The translations under genes were made by a program, and so were the position numbers. The notes beneath the pieces were generated by a model that had not been told where the DNA came from, ran no database searches, and was given only the letters and a program-made list of their open reading frames with translations. 64,000 nucleotides of DNA from Brenneria sp. hezel4-2-4 (GTDB lineage Bacteria > Pseudomonadota > Gammaproteobacteria > Enterobacterales > Enterobacteriaceae), in NCBI RefSeq assembly GCF_013155275.1, contig NZ_JABJXS010000001.1, positions 310,001 to 374,000 of the forward strand. Direction: 5' to 3'. Below, piece by piece: positions 8,086 to 16,817 of the stretch. Numbering within the stretch: the stretch's first letter is position 1; each line of letters begins with the position of its first letter.

Positions 8086-9153
8086 TCAGAGTTGTTCGAG
8101 CAACGCCTCAATCTGCGCATCGGTCATACCGGCGAACATTGCCTGTAACTGCTCAGGATCGGCATTCGCGGCCTGTTCGAGTGGTGACGCGGCGCTGGTG
8201 CTGGTTGTTGAACCGATATCTGACGGTGAAGCGGGTAATTGTGCGGCCGCGGCTGCTGTTGCCAGCGCGGCGGCGGCCTTTTGCTGAATCTCTTCGGCTG
8301 TCGGTTGCTTGGCATCCTGCGCCGGCGGCGTCTGCTGCTGAGTCGCGCTCTCAACAGTCTCTCCATAAGCGGCGCGAGTGCGCTTAGCAACTTCGCCAAA
8401 TCGTTCAGCGAGTGGTTTGTCTTTCCATGCAGGGTCATTTTTGAGTGTTTCATCAATGTGGACAGCCAACGTAAAGCGATCCGGATCATCGGTTTGCCAG
8501 GCTTTTAAATCCGGAGTTGCGTCCAGAGCGGACATAATCGGATCTGCACTGGCTGCCTGCTGCACCGGTGCTGGCTGCGCGGATTGCAGATATTCCACTT
8601 TCTGGACCAGCGAATCTAACACGCCGGCCAATTCAGGAAATGAATCACGTACGCTGGCTATCTGCTCCGGCGTAATCTGGGTTTTCTCGGGTAACTGCGC
8701 AGGCTGTAATCCAGCGGCATTGATCTGGCGCGTAAGAACCTCAAGCTGACGCCTCGTTTCGGCCAGTTCAGCGGCGGTGCGCTGGCTGGATTCCGCGACG
8801 CGGCGTTTCTCTGCGCGTTCCGCTTCCAGCACGTCGTACGGAATGACGTGTTTACCGTCTTTACTCAGAATGCTTTTCGGCTGTTCTGCCTGCTGGCCCT
8901 GCCCCGCATCTTGCTGTTGCTCGGTAGTCGCGCCCGGCGTCGGCGTGTCGGTCTTGGTATCGCCCGTATTCGACTGCGTTGCATCAGCCTGTCCGGCAGT
9001 TCCCTGCGTTCCGGTACTCTCTGGAGCGGTCGCTGTATTGCCTGGTGCTGGCGTTGCGTCATCACTGACGTTGACATCACCGAGTTTATCCAGCAGCGCT
9101 TCCAGTTCTTCCGGGGTTTCATCACCCGTTAAATTCAGTTCCACGTTGTCCAC
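8086..9153 (-). CDS. capsid scaffolding protein (355 aa)
   Basis: The protein starts with GTG (GGAGTCATAAGTG). It is acidic and low-complexity at residues 1-90 (Thr, Gln, Gly, Asp), then forms a long helix or coiled coil (about 105-145, AERAEKRRVAESSQRTAAEL), and ends in Ala/Gln-rich helix. Length, charge and position just before the capsid gene fit a scaffolding protein. Residues about 206-266 (SALDATPDLKAWQ through RTRAAYGET) form a separate small domain that also occurs in the lipoprotein at 33235-34020. The promoter and double terminator at 9258-9376 lie directly upstream. Confidence 0.75.
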   Translation of the reverse strand: MDNVELNLTGDETPEELEALLDKLGDVNVSDDATPAPGNTATAPESTGTQGTAGQADATQSNTGDTKTDTPTPGATTEQQQDAGQGQQAEQPKSILSKDGKHVIPYDVLEAERAEKRRVAESSQRTAAELAETRRQLEVLTRQINAAGLQPAQLPEKTQITPEQIASVRDSFPELAGVLDSLVQKVEYLQSAQPAPVQQAASADPIMSALDATPDLKAWQTDDPDRFTLAVHIDETLKNDPAWKDKPLAERFGEVAKRTRAAYGETVESATQQQTPPAQDAKQPTAEEIQQKAAAALATAAAAAQLPASPSDIGSTTSTSAASPLEQAANADPEQLQAMFAGMTDAQIEALLEQL

Positions 9154-9257
9154 TTATGACTCCTGCATGTCTATTTGTCGGATAGATCCGAAGGTGTTGA
9201 GGCGTATCGCTGCCCATGCGAATAAGCGCTCTTGTCAAAGAACACTTATCGGCACAA

Positions 9258-9287
9258 ACAAAAACGCCCACCGTAATTGGCGGGCGC
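9258..9287 (-). terminator. second intrinsic terminator before scaffold gene
   Basis: On the minus strand the hairpin CGCCCGCC ... GGTGGGCG is followed by a T-rich tail (TTTTTGTTTG). It is the second terminator in tandem after late promoter copy A, which makes unaided read-through into the scaffold and capsid genes unlikely. Confidence 0.6.
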
Positions 9288-9301
9288 TGATTTTGTGGTA
9301 T

Positions 9302-9336
9302 AAAAAAACCGGAGCTGCTTTTGGGGCATACTCCGG
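9302..9336 (-). terminator. intrinsic terminator, late element copy A
   Basis: On the minus strand CCGGAG ... CTCCGG with a run of seven T. It is the same hairpin as at 19112-19145. It ends transcripts of the bacteriocin and immunity genes and the leader of promoter copy A unless antiterminated. Confidence 0.8.
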
Positions 9337-9376
9337 TATCTTTCTGGAATTTAGCGCGTATTAACTTCAAGCGCAA
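9337..9376 (-). promoter_or_regulatory. late promoter, Q-type element copy A
   Basis: On the minus strand TTGCGC (9376-9371), a 17-bp spacer and TAAATT (9353-9348). From the end of the spacer through the -10, the AAAGATACC and the terminator, 9301-9361 is the same as 19111-19170 except for one extra A in the homopolymer. Upstream of that the two copies are unrelated. So the unit from -10 to terminator was copied. Q-dependence is inferred. Confidence 0.6.
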
Positions 9377-9404
9377 GATGAACGTTGGTTATCTTATATA
9401 ACCG

Positions 9405-9659
9405 TTACCATTTATCACGGTAATCAAATGCCACCTGATAGATGTGGTTTTTTAAATCAATTTTATGTGTGATATATGGTTGAAGGATTGGAACCCAATC
9501 TTCAGTAACATTAAAGAAGCCATTATTCATGGTGTCATCTAACGGAAGTCCACACTGTTCAATAATTGCATCGTCATCACCAAAGTCTTGTGAGTACTCA
9601 TCGCCAACAAAATCTTCTGTAACCTTATCGAACCAATTCAATTGCAGCTTTAAGCCCAT
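9405..9659 (-). CDS. colicin E3-type immunity protein
   Basis: An 84-residue acidic protein that matches the cloacin/colicin E3 immunity family along its whole length: MGLKL-L-WFDK-TEDF at the start, the EYS-DFGDD turn, NNG-F-V, EWVP-LQPY near residues 55-62, and the FDYRD-W end. ImmE3 is 85 residues (from memory). It blocks the ribonuclease domain of the partner in the producer cell and leaves with it. The start lies 10 bases after the bacteriocin stop, as in colicin operons. No lysis gene follows; instead late promoter element A begins within 30 bases. Confidence 0.95.
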   Translation of the reverse strand: MGLKLQLNWFDKVTEDFVGDEYSQDFGDDDAIIEQCGLPLDDTMNNGFFNVTEDWVPILQPYITHKIDLKNHIYQVAFDYRDKW

Positions 9660-9669
9660 GATATTCTCC

Positions 9670-11259
9670 TCAAAGATATTTTTTAATATTGCGTTTAGGT
9701 TCAGCTGGTTTCAATTGATTCCCGGTTTTTGGATCAAAGGCTCCCAAATGCTGCCCATCACTGGCGCGATACCCCTCCAGCTCACCATGCTGAGAGTCCC
9801 ATTCGTAAACCTTGCGCCCTTTATCACCAATCCAGCGCGGCCGCATTCCACCACCACCCTGTTTAGGCGTTTTGGGATTTCCTTTTTTCAATTCACCTAA
9901 GCCACCAATCTCTTCTGTTTTTGGTGCAGGATGATATTTATGGCCTTGTTCTGCGACACCTTTGCGTTTTTTCTCATTTTCATCCTTGGCTTTTTTCTCC
10001 GCATCTTTTCTGCGTTGTTCTGCATACGTGATGGCTTCTTCTGCCTTGGCGAGTTTGACCTTTTCCTGCTCGATTTTACCGGAAAGCTTGTTTATGTACC
10101 CCGCTCCCGCAGAGAGAATATCTAATATTTCCTCTTCTGGCATTGCATGTGATGGCGTGGTTGTCGCTAACGAGCGTTTAAAGTCCTCAATTTGTCTCTT
10201 AGCGTCTAATATATCTTCATTCAGAGAAGCTATTTGAGCGTTTATATTATCTCTATTTGTTTTTGCTCCGTTGAGATCCTTGACTCTTTCTGCCAACTCC
10301 CGTTCAGCCACCGCTTCAGGATGTTGTTTCAGCCATTCCTGTTCACGCTTTTTCGCCTCTGCAATCTGTTTCTTTTCTTCTTGTGCCGCAATCACTTTGG
10401 AAACAGATACATAAATCGGTTCATGACTTCCACCAAAATCAACGAAAGCGTGGTGTGTATCTGGCGCCGGGGTGGAAAGAAATGATGATACTGCCGGATT
10501 ATCTTTCACTTTTGGAGGGTTCTTAGCCAAGACTGTCGGGGTATTTTCCACCTTGATCTGGAAAGCTGGTTCTCCGTCGATAATTTTGGCAGAAAACACG
10601 CCGGATACTTTTGTCTTTTCCGCTTTAACTACCGGAATATTGGCAACAAGTGCATTTGTTGCTGGTTGGGTAAGGGTAAGTTGACGTTTGGAGAGAGCGG
10701 GATCGATCACTGCTTGAGCCAGAAGATTCGATGGCACAGTAGGTTGTTTGCCAATTTGATTGACAGGTAAACCAGTTACCAACTTAGCAGGCAACGCAGT
10801 AACATTATACCCTTTATTCATTACGCCCTGTTTAGCCGCCAACTGAGCCAGCTTTTCCTGCTGCATTTTGTTGAATGCCGGATCGATACTATCCGCTGCA
10901 ATACTGGAAGGCCACAACGCCCCGGCGGTAAAACCAATAAGACGACCAGCAACCGGAAGAGCCTGGCTAAGCAATGCGCTGATTTTGTTAAGACCTGTGT
11001 CGATTACCGCTGTATTAATCGTGAATCCCCACGTGCTATTGATGGGGTAAACCGTCATGGGTACTGCGACCGCCAGATAAGGATTTACAACAGCTTGCTT
11101 TTCAGGATTTTTACCAAAATCGACCGACGAACTGTTGCTACCTTTATCACCCCCGCCACCACCTTTACGATCATCACCGACTGGCGTACTCCAACCGCCT
11201 CCGCCACTTACCGTCATCGTATCTCCATTATTAGGAGCGCATAAGCTGTATTTTATCAT
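9670..11259 (-). CDS. colicin E3-type bacteriocin (16S rRNA ribonuclease)
   Basis: A 529-residue bacteriocin. The last ~95 residues (HKYHPAPKTEEIGGLG to PKRNIKKYL) match the E3 ribonuclease, which cuts 16S rRNA at the decoding site. Asp488, His491, Glu495 and Arg523 sit where the E3 residues Asp510, His513, Glu517 and Arg545 do. Residues ~310-425 form a coiled-coil hairpin like the E3 receptor arm, but the tip differs, so the receptor is probably not the same. Residues ~90-270 are the translocation region. The N-terminus is Gly-rich and has DTMTV at 13-17, a TonB-box-like motif. Two ATGs have ribosome sites: 11259 (GGAG, 7 bases) and 11217 (GGAG, 6 bases); only the first keeps that motif. AT-rich flanks suggest an inserted cassette. 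Confidence 0.95.
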   Translation of the reverse strand: MIKYSLCAPNNGDTMTVSGGGGWSTPVGDDRKGGGGGDKGSNSSSVDFGKNPEKQAVVNPYLAVAVPMTVYPINSTWGFTINTAVIDTGLNKISALLSQALPVAGRLIGFTAGALWPSSIAADSIDPAFNKMQQEKLAQLAAKQGVMNKGYNVTALPAKLVTGLPVNQIGKQPTVPSNLLAQAVIDPALSKRQLTLTQPATNALVANIPVVKAEKTKVSGVFSAKIIDGEPAFQIKVENTPTVLAKNPPKVKDNPAVSSFLSTPAPDTHHAFVDFGGSHEPIYVSVSKVIAAQEEKKQIAEAKKREQEWLKQHPEAVAERELAERVKDLNGAKTNRDNINAQIASLNEDILDAKRQIEDFKRSLATTTPSHAMPEEEILDILSAGAGYINKLSGKIEQEKVKLAKAEEAITYAEQRRKDAEKKAKDENEKKRKGVAEQGHKYHPAPKTEEIGGLGELKKGNPKTPKQGGGGMRPRWIGDKGRKVYEWDSQHGELEGYRASDGQHLGAFDPKTGNQLKPAEPKRNIKKYL

Positions 11260-11290
11260 TGAAATTCTCCATGTGAATAAACACTAAAAA

Positions 11291-11345
11291 TACTGTATAT
11301 AAATACAGTATTTTTAATGATAAAAATTTTCACAGCTCAAGTCAA
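11291..11345 (-). promoter_or_regulatory. LexA-controlled promoter of the bacteriocin gene
   Basis: On the minus strand TTGACT (11345-11340), a 17-bp spacer and TATCAT (11322-11317), with TACTGTATTTATATACAGTA at 11310-11291 just downstream. This is a full CTGT-N8-ACAG LexA box over the start site, so transcription should be off until the SOS response. Upstream (11346-11400) is very AT-rich, like an UP element. Colicin promoters often have two overlapping boxes; I see one. Confidence 0.9.
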
Positions 11346-11403
11346 AGCTCTTTTGAAAGTTTTTAAATATATATAATTAATTGATAATTATATATTTATC
11401 TAA

Positions 11404-13530
11404 TCAAACCGGAATCGCATCAATCTGTCCCTGAATAGTCTGCATCATCTGCGCACTCAGCGCGTCTATTTCCCGCGTCGTGTTCTCCATATCCTGAAGA
11501 ATACGACCGGTTTCTGCCTGCGTCTTAGCATCATCAAAGCGCTGGCTGTTAGTCAGCGTCTGTTCTCGTTGCGCAGCGGCTGCAATACGTTGCGCCTCTG
11601 CTTCCAGTTTCGCCACCTTCCCGGCAATTTCGCGCATCGCCAATTCCTGCTGTTGCGCCTGCATCTGCTGTTGCTGCTGGGCGGCCTGTTGCTCTTCCGG
11701 CGTCATCTCATCCGGCGCCTTCGGCGTACCAAGCGCGCTGCGGATCCGCTCGATAAACTCGGCTTTCTTCGGTACATCCAGCAGTTCTACCCACATATCC
11801 AATACAGTGGCCTGCACCTGTGGCGGAAGACCGGTAATAACCTGAGACATACGTTCGGCCAATTGTGATTTGTATGCCGGCGTCTGCTGAATCGGCGCCA
11901 GCGCGATATGCGCGCGCAGGCGGGAAATATCGTTAGTCATCCCGCTTTCAGTTTCTTCATTGATGGTGACGGACTTGCGGCGGCGTGGATCGTCACGGTT
12001 AACCACCACGGCATAATTACGGCGGCGTTTGAGGTCGTCCAGCAGATAGGAAAGCAGCAATTGCCCCACCTGCTGGCAGGCAAACTGATAGTTATCGTTG
12101 ATTTCCGCCAACGTCGTCGCACCCTGCTCCACCAGGTTACTGATTGCTACACCAGAGGATGCGTTTGATTCCTGTCCCAGAAAAGCGGAGTACACGCCCA
12201 TGCCGTCCTGAATCAGCTTCATGCTTTCCTGCATGACCTGGAACTGTTGCTGGGCAACCTGAAAATCCTGCTCAATTTTCAGCGCATCTGATGCGGTAGT
12301 TTTGTTGGCTCGTTTGGGATTGAGATTGATCACCCCGTCCGGGCGCTCAGCTTCCTCTACCAACTGCTTGTCTGTCATATTGGTAGCGTCTTCGTCTTTG
12401 ATAATCCGCTTGGCCTGCAACAGCCAGGTCAATTTAATGCGGCGGAAATTCACTTCATCCTGCGCCGGGATTGCACGGCAGGCCAGCCCATAGGGTGCAC
12501 CCGTTTTATCTTTGCGATATCCCCAGAATGGGATCAGCGGAAACATGCCCTGCGGCGCTTCACACGGACGATCGGCAATAAAATGCGGACCGACAAACCA
12601 CGCCTCGCGGATCCGGCTGACTCGCGCCATTGACACGGAAACTCTGCCCGTCGCCAGCGCCACCGCGTGCATCACATTGTTTTTATCGAACTGGATAACG
12701 CGCCCGCTCTGTAACTCCATCACCGGCATACGCTGATAGGTACGATAATAAACCACCTGCAACAGCACTCGCTTACGGTTCGATGATATCCATTCGCTAT
12801 CCTGACGGCTCCATGAATGATATTCCTCATAGCCGCTGATCAGATCGGATTCCTGCCCTTCAGCCAGATCAGACTCAACAAACCCTTTCCACTCATGTAC
12901 CGAGTAATCAATCACATCAGCTTTATGCGGGAACGTGCCTTTTACTTCATCAACATCCATCCAGCGTTTGCGCATCATCCAGCGGCAATCACTCAGATCC
13001 GCCTCACGGCTGAACCAGTCCCAGAACACTTCGTTACGGTGAACCGTGCCGACCTTGTAACGGTTGCCGAACGGATCGCTGTTCCGACGCACTTCAACCC
13101 ATGATAGCCCGGCTTTAATCTGCTCGGCATAGGCATCAGAACGTGCTTTGTTCAGCCCTGACAATCGACAGGCATCAGAGAATTCGGCATTCACCGCTTC
13201 GGCCAGTTGTTCCATTTCTTCATTAGGATCGTCAGCAATAACCATCAAATCGGTACGGGTCTTGGCCTCCATCCCCAATACACCGTCAATGGTCGGCGCA
13301 ATCAGGTTATGCATGGTCAGCGGCTGCCCGCGCTCACGCAGTTTCGCCACCAACTCAGGCGCCAGTTGATCGCCATCGTAATAAGCACAGGCGGTATTCG
13401 CCGTGGTGCGCCAGTCTGGTTGGGCGTCAATGTCCGATGAAATATCCAGTAATTGACGCTGCGTAAAACGATCGCGATTATCCTGCTGCTGTGGCCGGGC
13501 CTCAGCTTCAATAATGGCTGTATTCATCAA
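11404..13530 (-). CDS. phage portal protein (P22-like)
   Basis: A 708-residue portal, near the 725 residues of P22 gp1. The start (FTQRQLLDISSDIDAQPDWR, CAYYDGDQL), the segment TMHNLIAPTIDGVLGMEAKTR and the core FPLIPFWGYRKDKTGAPYGL are typical. The C-terminal ~100 residues are helical and Gln-rich, which fits a barrel or crown. It forms the ring through which DNA enters and leaves. It overlaps the end of the large terminase gene by four bases. The bacteriocin cassette sits right after it in transcription order, splitting it from the scaffold gene. Confidence 0.88.
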   Translation of the reverse strand: MMNTAIIEAEARPQQQDNRDRFTQRQLLDISSDIDAQPDWRTTANTACAYYDGDQLAPELVAKLRERGQPLTMHNLIAPTIDGVLGMEAKTRTDLMVIADDPNEEMEQLAEAVNAEFSDACRLSGLNKARSDAYAEQIKAGLSWVEVRRNSDPFGNRYKVGTVHRNEVFWDWFSREADLSDCRWMMRKRWMDVDEVKGTFPHKADVIDYSVHEWKGFVESDLAEGQESDLISGYEEYHSWSRQDSEWISSNRKRVLLQVVYYRTYQRMPVMELQSGRVIQFDKNNVMHAVALATGRVSVSMARVSRIREAWFVGPHFIADRPCEAPQGMFPLIPFWGYRKDKTGAPYGLACRAIPAQDEVNFRRIKLTWLLQAKRIIKDEDATNMTDKQLVEEAERPDGVINLNPKRANKTTASDALKIEQDFQVAQQQFQVMQESMKLIQDGMGVYSAFLGQESNASSGVAISNLVEQGATTLAEINDNYQFACQQVGQLLLSYLLDDLKRRRNYAVVVNRDDPRRRKSVTINEETESGMTNDISRLRAHIALAPIQQTPAYKSQLAERMSQVITGLPPQVQATVLDMWVELLDVPKKAEFIERIRSALGTPKAPDEMTPEEQQAAQQQQQMQAQQQELAMREIAGKVAKLEAEAQRIAAAAQREQTLTNSQRFDDAKTQAETGRILQDMENTTREIDALSAQMMQTIQGQIDAIPV

Positions 13531-15242
13531 TGTGACATCCAGTGAGAGGGTTTAGATCGGTCGATGGGTTTTGGTTTCGGGCGCGCTGGCATACGGGCGC
13601 GCATTTCCTGTGCAATCGCGTAGCTCATTACCTGGTCGTCGAAACAGTCAGTCTGCGCATTCATCCGACCTTTCGGGTCATAAACATAGGTGTTCAGTTC
13701 GTTGATGGTGCCGATCCAACGAATGCCGGAAGCAGTTTCACGCAAAAGCGTTTTCAATCCCTCAATCACAATAGGTTTGCTTTGCTTCGTGGTGAGCCAG
13801 CCGAGTTTAGGCGTCTCATCATCGTTATCGCGATCAAGGTATTGCTCGGCGTAAATAGCGCGCACCGGATAAATATCACGCAGCTTTTGCAGGACAGCAT
13901 GGCCGTGATTGTTGCGCTCCGGGCCAATGAACGCGGTGTTGTAACAGGTGCCAATGTGCGCCAGCAGTTGGGCGAACAACTCCGCATCCAGATGACCGAA
14001 CCAGTGCGCCACTTGCTCGCCGGTGGATTTCTTCACTACGTCAAATGAAGATCGGTCACCGTTTTCCAGCCCCTCGGCCACGTCCGCGCCGATCGCGTAA
14101 TCCTCATCCGGATCCGGTAGTTCCCAGACCAGCAGATGATTTAGCAGCGTGCGCTGGAGTTCGTCTTTGCTGCCGTCGCGCAACGCTTGCACTTTGGTGC
14201 GCTTGCCGGTTATAGGGTCCATATCGTAGACAATGCGGGGCGGTCGGGTTGCTCCCTCGGCTTTCATTACTGTAATGGCCGTGAACACGCGGCGGCCAGA
14301 GGTCAGAAAGGCTTCCTGCGGCGTGGACGGGAATTCCTGCTTCATTTCCTCGCCCTGCTCAACCTCTTTCCTGATATACCACTGCTTTTGCTGATCCGTC
14401 AGTGTGATGCGCATGGCGGCTTCCACCGCGGCGAAATATTCCTGATGATATTTGCTCAGGCGTGGGCCGCCGGCCGGAACGGATGCGACATATTTCGGAT
14501 CGTCAAACCACGGATAGAAATGAAACTTGTAATCCTGCGTCGTCAGCTCAATGCCGGATTGCGACAGTTCAAGTGCGCGGGTGCTCATGGTGTAGAAATC
14601 CCCACCGACACCCTCGGCGGTTGATTCATCAAAGATGATACAACCGTCGTGAATGGCGTTGAGCGTACCGGTGCGCAGTTCTTTCGCCTTTGCCGGGTAC
14701 TTAGCGCAGATCTTACCGTGCTCGGAAATATGCAACCGTTGAACCGTGCCGGAGCGGAAAGACGTCGCCACCTGGATTGAGCTACCGTGCGAAAACAGGA
14801 TGTACCCGCCGTTGGCGCCGCTACGTCGCTCGCTGATCTTGAATGTCGAACGCAACCAACCAGGCAGATTATCGAAAGGTATCGATATCTTGGTACGGAA
14901 GATTTCGCCGGCGGCAACTTTGTCCTGCGCGATAATCCCGCATTTCAGATTGCGGTTGAACAGCGCCTGGTCAAGCAGGTAGATATCAATCGCCGTGGAA
15001 AATCCCAACTGGCGCGCCTTGAGAATGATGTTCCGGTAATGCATGTTCTGGAACAGCCGACGCTGCGCCGGACGCATCCGAAACGTAACCAGTTGGCCTT
15101 TCTCGTTCTCAATCTTGTACAGATTGTTGAGCCGCCACCACGGATTGCTCAACTTCGATAAAACAAAAAGGCGCTGCTGCGCCTCGGTCATGCTGTCCAG
15201 TTCGTCTTCAACCAAACCGGTGTCGTAATGTGGTGTGGTCAT
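13527..15242 (-). CDS. terminase large subunit
   Basis: A 571-residue DNA-packaging motor. Walker A is LKARQLGFSTA (about residue 95) and Walker B is CIIFDEST (about 205). The C-terminal nuclease domain shows Asp in DYAIGADVAEG and a late acidic group in TDCFDDQVMSYAIA. It would cut concatemers and pump DNA through the portal. The ATG overlaps the end of the small subunit gene and the stop overlaps the portal gene, so the three genes form one translationally coupled block. Confidence 0.92.
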   Translation of the reverse strand: MTTPHYDTGLVEDELDSMTEAQQRLFVLSKLSNPWWRLNNLYKIENEKGQLVTFRMRPAQRRLFQNMHYRNIILKARQLGFSTAIDIYLLDQALFNRNLKCGIIAQDKVAAGEIFRTKISIPFDNLPGWLRSTFKISERRSGANGGYILFSHGSSIQVATSFRSGTVQRLHISEHGKICAKYPAKAKELRTGTLNAIHDGCIIFDESTAEGVGGDFYTMSTRALELSQSGIELTTQDYKFHFYPWFDDPKYVASVPAGGPRLSKYHQEYFAAVEAAMRITLTDQQKQWYIRKEVEQGEEMKQEFPSTPQEAFLTSGRRVFTAITVMKAEGATRPPRIVYDMDPITGKRTKVQALRDGSKDELQRTLLNHLLVWELPDPDEDYAIGADVAEGLENGDRSSFDVVKKSTGEQVAHWFGHLDAELFAQLLAHIGTCYNTAFIGPERNNHGHAVLQKLRDIYPVRAIYAEQYLDRDNDDETPKLGWLTTKQSKPIVIEGLKTLLRETASGIRWIGTINELNTYVYDPKGRMNAQTDCFDDQVMSYAIAQEMRARMPARPKPKPIDRSKPSHWMSH

Positions 15243-16105
15243 TGCGCCAGCATCCCATCATCAGGCATGTCGTGAATATCCCTGACAACATCGGTCAACG
15301 GCGTAGTCACGTCTTTGCTTTCCGCCGTAAGTTTCTCCGTCTCTGCTTTCAGCTTGGCGGTGGCCGCCTTGATACGGAAGGTGTCGGCTGCCAGCCGGGG
15401 AACATTCACCGCATCAAGCTGTAATCTACTCAGACTGTTTTCCAACGATTCGATGCGGGCAATATTGCGATCAAGCCCCTGTTCGGCCTTGAGCATTTTG
15501 TCATACAGATCGATACGAGTTTCAACGTCCGGCGCGTTCTGCAAATCCTCCATGATTTTGTTCAGCGTCTTGGTGACAGACAGCGCGCGGGCGCGGGTGA
15601 AAATCAGTTCATCGCGCAAATCGGACTCTTTGGCAGCGTCGAAAAGCTCGTCGGCGTGGAGGTATTGGGCGTAGGCACCGTGCTTTGTGGCGTATTGATG
15701 ACCTTTCACAAACGGGCTGACGGCATTGGGATTGCCGGGATTGCCTTCAGTAAACCGGCCCGCTGAGTCCCTGCCGTTTAATTTCGCGTCTGGTTGTGAA
15801 GACTCGCTGCCGTGATCGTCTGTATCTGCCGCTCCATCATCTTCTTCATCATCATAGTTATCAGGCTTTTTCGCTTGTTTGCGATTCGCACCTTTCTCTT
15901 TGCGAATCTGCGAATCCTCTTTTTGCGAACTGCGAATTTGCGAATTCTGCTCAATGACGTCAGTTGCAGCCTTTATCGTGATGTAACGCTTCGCAGAACT
16001 ATATGGCACGTCATTCTGAACACACCAATCCGCTGGGGAGATTCCCGTCGCTGAATATGCAGAGGCATAATCGGCCAGCAGCTTTTTCCAATCGTACTTT
16101 GCCAT
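15239..16105 (-). CDS. terminase small subunit
   Basis: A 288-residue protein. The first 50 residues look like a DNA-binding helix-turn-helix (WKKLLADYASAY ... SPADWCVQNDVPYSSAKRYI). A charged linker follows (KEDSQIRKEKGANRKQAKK, then DDEEDDGAADTDD), then a GRDSAGRFTEGNPGNP motif and a long helical C-terminal half suited to oligomerisation. It lies just upstream of the large subunit and overlaps it by four bases. It would recognise the pac or cos site. The site itself is not identified. Confidence 0.8.
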   Translation of the reverse strand: MAKYDWKKLLADYASAYSATGISPADWCVQNDVPYSSAKRYITIKAATDVIEQNSQIRSSQKEDSQIRKEKGANRKQAKKPDNYDDEEDDGAADTDDHGSESSQPDAKLNGRDSAGRFTEGNPGNPNAVSPFVKGHQYATKHGAYAQYLHADELFDAAKESDLRDELIFTRARALSVTKTLNKIMEDLQNAPDVETRIDLYDKMLKAEQGLDRNIARIESLENSLSRLQLDAVNVPRLAADTFRIKAATAKLKAETEKLTAESKDVTTPLTDVVRDIHDMPDDGMLAQ

Positions 16106-16162
16106 AACGTCCTACTGAATAAGCATTATCGAACCACCTCTGGGAAGTGGTTCTGTAATGCC

Positions 16163-16690
16163 TTACTCCGAGTATTCTGGTTGAGGTTCGAACGCCAGGG
16201 CGATATTACCTTTGCTGCCGCTATAGGCTTGTACATCACCCAACAGGAAGAACGGGATGCCGTTGATGCTTACCAGTTGGTCGCGATAAAGAGTAACGGG
16301 CTCCGCATTTGAGGGCATGGTTGCGGATTGCTCATAAAGACGCTGCTTCAGCAGATAACCTTCCAACTCCCAAATTTTATTGATGGCTTTCTCCCGGGCA
16401 TACTTCCGGCCAAGCTCCGCATTGAAATTATCGGGGCTGACGCAGGCGCTTTCGCCAGTGACGGTGAAGCCGTTGCGCAGCACCAACACGCAGGTAGTTA
16501 ACTGATTGAGGCTTTTGGCGATACCTGCCGGTGACGTCCCCATATGAGACTCGCCACGTACGCCGTCACCTGCCGTGAAATAGAATTCGCTACGGATAAC
16601 ACTCGCAATATGCTCCGGCGTGACGCGTGGCGCGGTTAAACCTTTGGTCTGAATTTCCTGTTCAATCTGTTGATCGTTGGTCGGTGTCAT
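16163..16690 (-). CDS. Gp49/Sf6 gene 66 family phage protein
   Basis: A 175-residue protein of the phage Gp49 family. Diagnostic segments are VTPEHIASVIRSEFYFTA, the LTTCVLVLRNGFTVTGESACVSPDNF stretch and GRKYAREKAINKIWELEGYLL. The family lies next to terminase and lysis genes in many lambdoid and podovirus-like phages, and its function is unknown. The gene is alone between a hairpin terminator at 16715 and the small terminase gene. The last 25 residues (GSKGNIALAFEPQPEYSE) are less conserved. Confidence 0.8.
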   Translation of the reverse strand: MTPTNDQQIEQEIQTKGLTAPRVTPEHIASVIRSEFYFTAGDGVRGESHMGTSPAGIAKSLNQLTTCVLVLRNGFTVTGESACVSPDNFNAELGRKYAREKAINKIWELEGYLLKQRLYEQSATMPSNAEPVTLYRDQLVSINGIPFFLLGDVQAYSGSKGNIALAFEPQPEYSE

Positions 16691-16714
16691 GGGGATAACC
16701 TTTGTTTGTGGGCA

Positions 16715-16743
16715 TAAAAAAGCCCCGGCGAATGCCAGGGCAA
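16715..16743 (-). terminator. intrinsic terminator upstream of Gp49 gene
   Basis: On the minus strand GCCCTGGCATTCGCCGGGGC is followed by six T. It would stop transcripts coming from the small gene at 16818-17030 and is another point where late transcription needs antitermination. Confidence 0.7.
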
Positions 16744-16817
16744 TGGTTCGGTTAATGACATTACTATAGGTCTACCTATGGTGATGGCGAGAAAAAACCG
16801 CCCGAAGGCGGTTTCCA

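Noticed and set aside
6842..8287. 481-codon open frame on the plus strand opposite the major capsid gene
   Set aside because: It is the antisense of a well-supported capsid gene, has no ribosome site, and its composition is that of a shadow frame.
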